Positions 1-5,100 of a DNA stretch of 7,263 nt are shown in pieces (position 1 is the stretch's first letter; every line of letters starts with the position of its first letter). The stretch lies in NCBI GenBank assembly GCA_963205035.1, contig CAUJII010000021.1:1-7263 (forward strand), written 5' to 3'. This DNA comes from Spirochaetota bacterium. Its GTDB lineage: Bacteria > Spirochaetota > Leptospiria > Turneriellales > Turneriellaceae. The notes below the pieces were generated by a model that was given only the letters and a program-made list of their open reading frames with translations, had not been told where the DNA came from and did no database searches. Made by a program: the position numbers and the translations under genes.

Positions 1-951
1 GACAACGACGGAGCGGGCACAAATGAATCGCAACTTTATATCGCTAACGGTGGCTATTTCAGCGGTCCGTTGACCGGCGCACGCTCGGGCTCAAGCGATG
101 GCGGCATTATGCGCACCAAACTTGCGTACTCAACAAAGACCAAGCTTCCACTGAATTGCACGACCGGTGCGGCGTGTCAAACTTACTGGGAAGATTTGAC
201 CCCCGATAGCAAGGCAGACTGGTACAAATACTTATCCATTCCATGGCCACAAAACACGGGGGTCAATACGGCTTCTCCCGATTGCGCTGGCGGCAAGATA
301 GAAATGGAATGCGTGCTGCCCTTTAATACATTTGTACCCGCGCTCAAAGCAATCCCCTACATGCGCACAGCACCCAACGGCGATCTCTACATCTTGCGCA
401 ACGCTTGCAGTACGACGAACCTCAACTGGAACGGCAAGAACGGTGCGGGAGGAAAGGATTTCCGTGCCGAGAAACAAGTTTGCCCGAAAGGTTACGAAAT
501 CCCACAACTTTGGATGATGCCCGCAAATTGCGGCAATGCGGCAGCGTGTCAGGCAGCGTGGGTTCTTGTTGCCGAGTATGGTTCAACGGGGAAAACAAAT
601 ATGGCGGGAAACACGACCGATTGCGGAGCCCCCAACAAATGCCTCAATAACACGCACTTAACACTTTTAGAAACTGTCGGCACCTACCTTTACATCGGCT
701 ATGATAACGCCACAGACGGGGCGAATATTTGGCGCACCGACATGACTTCTGTCGTGAGTGGAAGTACTCCCGCTGAGTCGGCGTTCGACATGGTCAATAT
801 TCCGGGCATCGAAACGGGCGGCGGCGGAGCGAACCAGAAACTCTTCAGCCACATTACAGTGAACGATGCGGGGAAAGATTGGCTCATCATCACGACGCGC
901 GACGGCTCGAGTGCTGTGACCGTTTATCGCACGGCGAACGACCAGAATTAA
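1..951 (+). CDS. C-terminal part of a cysteine-rich, probably exported beta-rich protein (partial, 5' end off window)
   Basis: The frame is open from base 1 to a TAA at 949-951, giving 316 codons, so the true start lies to the left; the TTG at 70 is only an internal leucine codon. I do not recognise the family. The chain is rich in Gly, Asn, Thr, Ser and aromatic residues, with short strand-like stretches such as GDLYILRNAC and TYLYIGYDNATDGANIWRTD, as in extracellular beta-propeller or beta-sandwich proteins. Ten cysteines are visible (fragment residues 53, 59, 95, 104, 136, 161, 177, 183, 208, 214). Three pairs have C-x5-C spacing, and NCTTGAACQTYW resembles NCGNAAACQAAW, which suggests a degenerate internal repeat and disulfides formed outside the cytoplasm. 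No membrane segment or catalytic motif is seen. A surface or secreted location is an inference from composition. The gene faces the 186-residue gene convergently. Confidence 0.8.
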   Translation, partial: DNDGAGTNESQLYIANGGYFSGPLTGARSGSSDGGIMRTKLAYSTKTKLPLNCTTGAACQTYWEDLTPDSKADWYKYLSIPWPQNTGVNTASPDCAGGKIEMECVLPFNTFVPALKAIPYMRTAPNGDLYILRNACSTTNLNWNGKNGAGGKDFRAEKQVCPKGYEIPQLWMMPANCGNAAACQAAWVLVAEYGSTGKTNMAGNTTDCGAPNKCLNNTHLTLLETVGTYLYIGYDNATDGANIWRTDMTSVVSGSTPAESAFDMVNIPGIETGGGGANQKLFSHITVNDAGKDWLIITTRDGSSAVTVYRTANDQN

Positions 952-990
952 GAGTCCCGGCTGTTGGACGGACCTACCTGCCCTCAGCGT

Positions 991-1028
991 ACGGTCTATA
1001 GCTCTGTATTTCCATAGCTATAGACCGT
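991..1028. terminator. Perfect 13-bp inverted repeat between convergent genes, possible weak bidirectional terminator
   Basis: The left arm ACGGTCTATAGCT (991-1003) is exactly complementary to AGCTATAGACCGT (1016-1028), with a 12-base loop. The element lies 39 bases after the stop of the left gene and directly abuts the TAA (1029-1031) of the minus-strand gene. On the plus strand it is followed by only three T's, and the stem is AT-rich, so it is a poor classical rho-independent terminator. Its core, 1000-1019, is also a copy of the palindromic repeat found elsewhere in this region. Termination is inferred from position; the inverted repeat itself is seen directly. Confidence 0.45.
1000..1019. 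repeat. 20-bp palindromic repeat, copy 1
   Basis: The bases AGCTCTGTATTTCCATAGCT match the palindrome consensus AGCTATGGAATTCCATAGCT at 17 of 20 positions. This copy sits inside the hairpin that follows the small minus-strand gene. Confidence 0.6.
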
Positions 1029-1589
1029 TTACGCAGCCTCCGGCCAACCCCAGCGGGATTCAGGGGGAAAGCTGAGAAAGGTATATTTTCTGGACAATGG
1101 GATGGAAAACTCGTTCACTGTGGTGATAGCTATGGAAATCCAGCGCTTGATGCCTTTCCAGAAGATCATTTCTGGCGTGATTTCGACTCTCGGTCGCTGG
1201 CTATGGAAATCCACTGCAAAGTGGCGCAAATAGAGCTTGAGAGCCAAACGAATAAACGCTGACACCGTAATCCCCAACCGCATCGCCGCCATCCGCACCA
1301 GCTGCACATCCTTGCCGTAAAAACACACCATATGCCGGTGCAAATCCGCTCCCTGACATTCGGCCCGGTTCGCCACGCACATCTCCTTGAACACGCCCCG
1401 CATACGAAGCGATGAGCGTTCAGCAAGCTCAAACACGCAAAGCCGCGTGATGGTCGAAAACGTGGTACGATGTTCCTTTGCGGCTGCTTTCATTCGGTTC
1501 CACAGTGGTACCGGCAGCCGAACCTCCCAAACATCGGTGATGGGAGTGGATTTGCCTTCCAAAAAGGCGGGTTGTTTTGTGCATTTCAT
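1029..1589 (-). CDS. Small protein with two ribbon-helix-helix-like segments; probable DNA-binding protein, DUF1564-like
   Basis: This is a complete 186-codon frame. The ATG at 1587-1589 is preceded by GAGGG with eight bases of spacing, which supports the start. Two similar segments follow one another. Residues 20-58 contain a short strand (VWEVRLP), a basic helix (LWNRMKAAAKEH), a Thr-rich turn and a helix (FSTITRLCVFELAE). Residues 84-122 repeat the pattern (HRHMVCFYG; VQLVRMAAMRLG; ITVSAFIRLALKLYL). This strand-helix-helix order is that of ribbon-helix-helix DNA-binding domains, which normally act as dimers, so one chain could supply both halves. From memory, leptospiral DUF1564 proteins have a similar two-part layout; that is a tentative link. 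The C-terminal tail has FPPESRWGWP and is partly encoded by two copies of the 20-bp repeat in different frames. It is transcribed away from ppk1. The specific function is unknown. Confidence 0.7.
   Translation of the reverse strand: MKCTKQPAFLEGKSTPITDVWEVRLPVPLWNRMKAAAKEHRTTFSTITRLCVFELAERSSLRMRGVFKEMCVANRAECQGADLHRHMVCFYGKDVQLVRMAAMRLGITVSAFIRLALKLYLRHFAVDFHSQRPRVEITPEMIFWKGIKRWISIAITTVNEFSIPLSRKYTFLSFPPESRWGWPEAA
1128..1147. repeat. 20-bp palindromic repeat, copy 2 (inside a coding region)
   Basis: AGCTATGGAAATCCAGCGCT matches the palindrome consensus at 17 of 20 positions. It lies inside the 186-residue gene, where the reverse strand is read as W-I-S-I-A. It shares a 14-base stretch (GCTATGGAAATCCA) with copy 3, which lies 71 bases further on. 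Confidence 0.6.
1199..1218. repeat. 20-bp palindromic repeat, copy 3 (degenerate, inside a coding region)
   Basis: GGCTATGGAAATCCACTGCA matches the consensus at about 15 of 20 positions, with the left half well kept and the right half decayed. It lies inside the 186-residue gene, read on the reverse strand as V-D-F-H-S, a different frame from copy 2. Confidence 0.5.
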
Positions 1590-1658
1590 TTTCTTGGCCC
1601 TCTATATATTAAATACCAAGAAAGTGCGTTTTTTTCTCACGGTTTTTGTGTTTTTTTT
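1590..1658 (-). promoter_or_regulatory. Likely promoter and ribosome-binding region of the 186-residue gene, with phased A-tracts
   Basis: Read on the minus strand, three A-tracts (A8 at 1651-1658, A5 at 1643-1647, A7 at 1629-1635) have centres about 9.5 and 13 bases apart, close to the helical repeat. Such tracts bend DNA or act as UP elements. They are followed by an AT-rich block (TATTTAATATATAG, about 1602-1615) that could hold a -10 element, and then by the Shine-Dalgarno GAGGG eight bases before the ATG. No clear -35 hexamer is visible. The Shine-Dalgarno is secure; the promoter is an inference from composition and position. Confidence 0.4.
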
Positions 1659-1670
1659 GAAAACGTCGAT

Positions 1671-1690
1671 AGCTCAGGATTTCCGTAGCT
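1671..1690. repeat. 20-bp palindromic repeat, copy 4
   Basis: AGCTCAGGATTTCCGTAGCT matches the consensus at 16 of 20 positions. It is the first of three copies clustered between the divergent genes, 14 bases from the next. Confidence 0.55.
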
Positions 1691-1704
1691 GTTCGTGCGT
1701 TGAT

Positions 1705-1724
1705 AGCTATGGAAAAACATAGCT
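1705..1724. repeat. 20-bp palindromic repeat, copy 5
   Basis: AGCTATGGAAAAACATAGCT matches the consensus at 17 of 20 positions. Its outer arms AGCTATG and CATAGCT are exact, and only the centre deviates. It lies 17 bases before copy 6. Confidence 0.65.
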
Positions 1725-1741
1725 CCCACTGCTGGGTATGC

Positions 1742-1761
1742 AGCTATGGAATTCCATAGCT
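1742..1761. repeat. 20-bp palindromic repeat, copy 6 (perfect palindrome)
   Basis: AGCTATGGAATTCCATAGCT is a perfect 20-base palindrome centred on GAATTC, and I used it as the reference for the other copies. It lies 67 bases before the ppk1 start codon and about 150 bases upstream of the divergent small gene, a place suited to an operator. Confidence 0.75.
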
Positions 1762-1783
1762 ATAGCGGGGCGGTTTTCGATGT

Positions 1784-1831
1784 GCAGGGTATCTCACAAA
1801 ACAAAGCGTATTAAACCCTGCGTGAGCTATG
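1784..1831 (+). promoter_or_regulatory. ppk1 leader with inverted repeats overlapping the ribosome-binding region
   Basis: GCAGGGT (1784-1790) is complementary to ACCCTGC (1815-1821), and CTCAC (1793-1797) is complementary to GTGAG (1822-1826). GTGAG is the only purine-rich stretch just before the ATG at 1829, and it sits very close to the start. Either pairing would bury or crowd the ribosome-binding site. The two stems are interleaved and joined by only two bases, so they probably cannot form together and would be alternatives. A control role is inferred. Confidence 0.35.
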
Positions 1832-3964
1832 CAAAAAACGACTTCCCCAGCGACTAACCCGGAACATTTCATCAACCGGGAACTCTCGTGGCTCAATTTT
1901 AACGAACGTGTTTTAGAAGAAGCGCTCGACGCAACAAACCCTTTGGCGGAAAGGCTGCGTTTTCTTCTCATCACAGAAACGAACCTCGACGAGTTTTTCA
2001 TGGTGCGCGTTGCCGGTTTGAAACAAAGGCTCTTTAGCAGAATCGAAACGCCTTACGCCGATGGACTGAGTCCCACGCAAATTTTAGCAGCGATCAGGCG
2101 CTCGCTTGTCGGCTATTATGAGAGAGCATATAGTTTACGCGATAAGATTCTTCTTCCCGCGTTTGAAGTACTCGGCATCCGTCTCGAAGAAGTGGATGGA
2201 CTCACTGCCAAAGAACTCACCAAGGTGAAACGCTATTTCGAAACCGAGGTATTTCCCATCCTCACGCCTTTGGCCGTCGACGGTGGGCATCCGTTTCCTC
2301 GGCTCGCGAACCGCAGCGTCAACATGGCAATCCGTCTCAACCGTAAGACCAAGGCCAGCACTCCTGATTATTTTGCAGTCGTGCAGATTCCCTCTCTTTT
2401 GCCGAGTCTCTTTCGACTCGACGAAGGCAGTTCGCAGCGCCGTTTTGTGCGGGTTGAAGATATTATCCGCCTTTTTATCCACAGACTTTTCAAAGGTTTT
2501 GAGGTCATCGAGGCTCATCCGTTTCGCTTAACGCGCGATTCTGATTTGGTTGTCGAAGAAGACGAGGGCGAAAGCCTCATGAAGGCGGTGCAGTTGGAAT
2601 TGAGGAGTCGCGAAAGGGGCGCTGCGGTGCGACTCGAAGCACTCGACTCGATTCCCCTTCCTCTGCTCGCGCATTTACGCGAAGCACTCGACCTCGAAGA
2701 GGATGATGTGTATCTTTTGAAGTCACGCCTCCCGCTTGAGACGTTGCGCCCGCTTTTAGAAGAACCGCTCTTGGCCGCAGAAAGCTTTCGTCCGTTTACG
2801 CCCGCGTCTCCGCTCTTATACGAAGAGCCGCACGAAATTTTTGCACAGATCGCTAAGAACGATATTTTATTGCACCATCCGTTCGATACGTTCGCTGTCG
2901 TCGAAGACTTAATCGCTGCGGCGGCGGACGATGCAAATGTTTTAGGCATCAAGATAACCCTCTATCGCACGGGCAAGAAATCGCGCATCGTCGATTCACT
3001 CATTCGCGCTGCACGTAGCGGAAAACCTGTTACCGCAATTGTCGAGTTGCGTGCGCGCTTCGACGAAGAAACGAACATCCACTGGGCGAAACGCATGGAA
3101 GAAGAAGGCGTGCACGTTGTGTATGGACTACACGGAATTAAAACACATTGCAAAGTGGCGCTCATTGTGCGCAAAGAAGGCGCGCAGATTATTCGCTACG
3201 TCCACATGGGCACGGGGAATTACAACTCTCAAACAGCGAAGCTTTATACAGACATGAGTCTCTTGACTATCGACAAAGACATTGCTGAAGACGCTTCACA
3301 TCTTTTCAATTCGCTTACGGGTTATTCAAAACTTCCCCCGATGCGCAAGCTCTTGATAGCTCCCGAAAATCTCAAACGTTTTATTCTCGAACATATAGCA
3401 ACAGAAGAGAAAAATGCAGCCTCCGGAAAAAAGGGACGCATCATTGCAAAGATGAACTCGTTGGTCGACGGAGACGTTATCCAAGCTCTTTACGATGCGT
3501 CACGCGCAGGTGTGCAAATCGATCTTATCGTGCGCGGGGTCTGTTGCCTCAAACCGGGACTTCCTGGTGTTTCTGAAAATATCCGTGTACGCAGCATCGT
3601 CGGGCGGTTGCTCGAACACAGCCGTATCTTTGTTTTTCAGAACGGTGGCGACACAGAAGTTTATCTTTCAAGCGCCGATTGGATGCCGCGTAATTTTTTG
3701 CGCCGCGTCGAGATTGCGTTCCCGCTTATCCAAGGCGACTTGAAGAAGTATGTTATCGACACCGTGCTCAATATCTATTTAACAGACACCGATTCTGCGC
3801 GCATCCTGAAAAACGACGGCACATACACACGTATCGACACGGCAAAAAAAACAGGGTTGAACGCGCAGCAAAAACTGATCGACTCGATTCGGCTCTCGCA
3901 GGAGAAAACAAATCCCAAACAAAAAATGCATTCGAGGAAAAATCGAGTGAAAGCAAAAACTTGA
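1829..3964 (+). CDS. ppk1: Polyphosphate kinase 1
   Basis: The enzyme reversibly transfers the gamma phosphate of ATP to a growing inorganic polyphosphate chain, in the cytoplasm or at the inner membrane face. At 711 residues it is slightly longer than E. coli PPK (688). The N-terminal hallmark FINRELSWLNFNERVLEEA (14-32) and NLDEFFMVRVAGLKQR (52-67) are present; N52 corresponds to the ATP-contacting Asn45 of E. coli. R380 (LYR) and R410 (ARFDEE) match the metal/phosphate-binding Arg375 and Arg405. H440 in KTHCK is the autophosphorylated histidine, H459 in YVHMGTGNYN is the second conserved histidine, and H597 in LEHSRIF matches His592. The C1 and C2 domains (about 320-690) are complete. The last 20 or so residues are a basic Lys/Arg-rich tail. 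The ATG at 1829 is the only start before the conserved region, since an in-frame TGA lies at 1823-1825. It appears monocistronic, and its stop is one base from the stop of the convergent lipoprotein gene. Confidence 0.97.
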   Translation: MQKTTSPATNPEHFINRELSWLNFNERVLEEALDATNPLAERLRFLLITETNLDEFFMVRVAGLKQRLFSRIETPYADGLSPTQILAAIRRSLVGYYERAYSLRDKILLPAFEVLGIRLEEVDGLTAKELTKVKRYFETEVFPILTPLAVDGGHPFPRLANRSVNMAIRLNRKTKASTPDYFAVVQIPSLLPSLFRLDEGSSQRRFVRVEDIIRLFIHRLFKGFEVIEAHPFRLTRDSDLVVEEDEGESLMKAVQLELRSRERGAAVRLEALDSIPLPLLAHLREALDLEEDDVYLLKSRLPLETLRPLLEEPLLAAESFRPFTPASPLLYEEPHEIFAQIAKNDILLHHPFDTFAVVEDLIAAAADDANVLGIKITLYRTGKKSRIVDSLIRAARSGKPVTAIVELRARFDEETNIHWAKRMEEEGVHVVYGLHGIKTHCKVALIVRKEGAQIIRYVHMGTGNYNSQTAKLYTDMSLLTIDKDIAEDASHLFNSLTGYSKLPPMRKLLIAPENLKRFILEHIATEEKNAASGKKGRIIAKMNSLVDGDVIQALYDASRAGVQIDLIVRGVCCLKPGLPGVSENIRVRSIVGRLLEHSRIFVFQNGGDTEVYLSSADWMPRNFLRRVEIAFPLIQGDLKKYVIDTVLNIYLTDTDSARILKNDGTYTRIDTAKKTGLNAQQKLIDSIRLSQEKTNPKQKMHSRKNRVKAKT

Positions 3965-3965
3965 C

Positions 3966-5087
3966 CTAAGGCACTTCTTCCATAGAAAGCGGCGGGAGCC
4001 CCATATAAATCGGTTGCGCCGTTTCTTCGTTCAAGAGAGCGCCGCTAAAAATGCGCAGTCCGGGTTTATAGATATTACGATCGGCCAAGTAAACCTTTCC
4101 CGTTCCGTGTAAGAGTATCGAAGAGAAGTATCCGCCGTTGGATGCAGAGAGTGTCGCCGCGACGCGTGTCAGGGTGTGCGTGGTGGCGTCGAACGCGCCG
4201 AAGACGCTTGTCAGGGAATTATCGTTTCCCAAGAAAACGCCATTCCCGGAGGCGTCTAAGAAGCAATCGGTAATTTCATACCCCAACTGCGCTTCTGTGA
4301 TAAGCGGCGGCAAGAAAGCCTGCAATGCCAACGAGAAGACTACACACGCGCCATCCAAACTATAATTTGCCCCAAAGCGGCCGGGCGCTGCGAAGATGAG
4401 CGAGTTCTGTGCGGCGTTATAGTGGAGTAGAGAGATGGGATTCTGGTAACTCAACGGATACGGTGTAATAGCGTCCGTCGTTGTGTCTATCTTGAGGAGA
4501 TAGCTTTGTCCAAAAGGAGGCCATATTGCATCGGTTGCGTTCCTGTTGAGTCGTTGCAGAGCCGCATAGAGAAAGCCCGTACCGTCGAACCACAGACGCC
4601 CTACTTCCGCATAGCCGTCGGCGTCTGCCCACGCCGAGAGATCGACTTGCCGCAGGAGCGCGCCTGAATTTTTGGAGCGAATATCGATTGTGTTTCGGTT
4701 GTAATACGAAACAGCGATTGTGTTTCCCGTCAAAAAAACCACGTCTTGCGGATTCGATCTGCTCCCAAGAGATTTTTCGTAGAGAGTCGAATAGCCGTGT
4801 TGGTTGTCGAGACGGCGTAGAGAATCAGAGCCCATGCGTTGGAGTATATAGCTACTCCCACTTTCGTATCGCACCATTGAATCGTTAAAGACCGGAGTAA
4901 TGTCGCGGTACGCTTTGTTTTCAGCGGGAGAATATGCGCTCAAAAACCCCGACGTGAAATCGCTTCCGACTACGAGCACGACACCCGAAGCCGGAGCGTC
5001 CGTTTTCTCGGGCCGCGGCAAGTCGGTGCACGAGGCGATGGAAATAATAAGAAGAGAAACGAGTAGTCTTGTTTTCACACTAAGCAT
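3966..5087 (-). CDS. Beta-propeller-type (YncE-like) outer-membrane lipoprotein paired with a TonB-dependent receptor
   Basis: This is a 373-residue lipoprotein. K5/R7 and a hydrophobic stretch (8-18) lead to the lipobox I-A-S-C, with Cys20 the expected lipidated residue. The mature part has no further membrane segment and is made of repeated strand-rich units, for example NPQDVVFLTGNTIAVSYYN (112-130) and WFDGTGFLYAALQRL (166-180). Short Asp/Gly turns separate them, as in YncE-like beta-propellers. The pattern NPQDV, then DLSAWADADG, then ALQRL and a DTTTDAIT turn recalls surface lipoproteins that accompany TonB-dependent receptors in other diderms; this is from memory. It probably sits on the outer membrane and captures or presents the ligand of the adjoining receptor, as BtuG does for BtuB in Bacteroides, but the ligand is unknown. 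The ATG at 5085-5087 has a strong AGGAGGT site that overlaps the receptor's stop codon, so the two genes are co-transcribed and probably translationally coupled. Confidence 0.8.
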   Translation of the reverse strand: MLSVKTRLLVSLLIISIASCTDLPRPEKTDAPASGVVLVVGSDFTSGFLSAYSPAENKAYRDITPVFNDSMVRYESGSSYILQRMGSDSLRRLDNQHGYSTLYEKSLGSRSNPQDVVFLTGNTIAVSYYNRNTIDIRSKNSGALLRQVDLSAWADADGYAEVGRLWFDGTGFLYAALQRLNRNATDAIWPPFGQSYLLKIDTTTDAITPYPLSYQNPISLLHYNAAQNSLIFAAPGRFGANYSLDGACVVFSLALQAFLPPLITEAQLGYEITDCFLDASGNGVFLGNDNSLTSVFGAFDATTHTLTRVAATLSASNGGYFSSILLHGTGKVYLADRNIYKPGLRIFSGALLNEETAQPIYMGLPPLSMEEVP

Positions 5088-5091
5088 CCGA

Positions 5092-5100
5092 ACCTCCTCA
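5092..5100 (-). promoter_or_regulatory. Strong Shine-Dalgarno of the lipoprotein gene overlapping the receptor stop codon
   Basis: On the minus strand the bases TGAGGAGGT combine the receptor's TGA stop (5098-5100) with a near-perfect AGGAGGT ribosome-binding site. The lipoprotein ATG follows after four bases (5085-5087). This fixes the lipoprotein start. Ribosomes finishing the receptor end directly on the next initiation site, and the stronger site may raise lipoprotein output relative to the receptor. Confidence 0.85.

Noticed and set aside
70..951. Independent gene starting at the TTG at base 70
   Set aside because: The same frame is open back to base 1 with similar composition, so the TTG is an internal leucine codon of a gene truncated by the window edge.
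1629..1658. Poly-T runs on the plus strand as a rho-independent terminator
   Set aside because: No GC-rich stem precedes them and no plus-strand gene ends nearby. They fit better as A-tracts upstream of the minus-strand gene.
1387..1722. 111-residue plus-strand open frame overlapping the small gene
   Set aside because: It lies antisense to the 186-residue gene and runs through the poly-T tract, giving low-complexity Phe-rich translation. It has no supporting ribosome-binding site and looks like a shadow frame.
1671..1761. Three regularly spaced palindromic repeats taken as a miniature CRISPR array
   Set aside because: The repeats are 20 bp, imperfect and fully palindromic, with spacers of only 14 and 17 bases. 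No cas gene is present, and related copies lie singly inside and behind a gene.
991..1765. Insertion sequence or MITE carrying the small gene
   Set aside because: The repeats are in both orientations and several positions rather than as one terminal pair. No target-site duplication is seen and the protein has no transposase motif.
1784..1826. H-type pseudoknot or riboswitch before ppk1
   Set aside because: The two stems interleave, but the two-base linker and zero-base junction make simultaneous formation sterically unlikely. I recognise no known riboswitch consensus, so only alternative stems are claimed.
3351..3366. GATAGCTCCCGAAAAT in ppk1 as a further repeat copy
   Set aside because: It keeps only the AGCT and a short purine run and encodes a normal part of PPK1 (LLIAPEN), so the similarity is probably chance.
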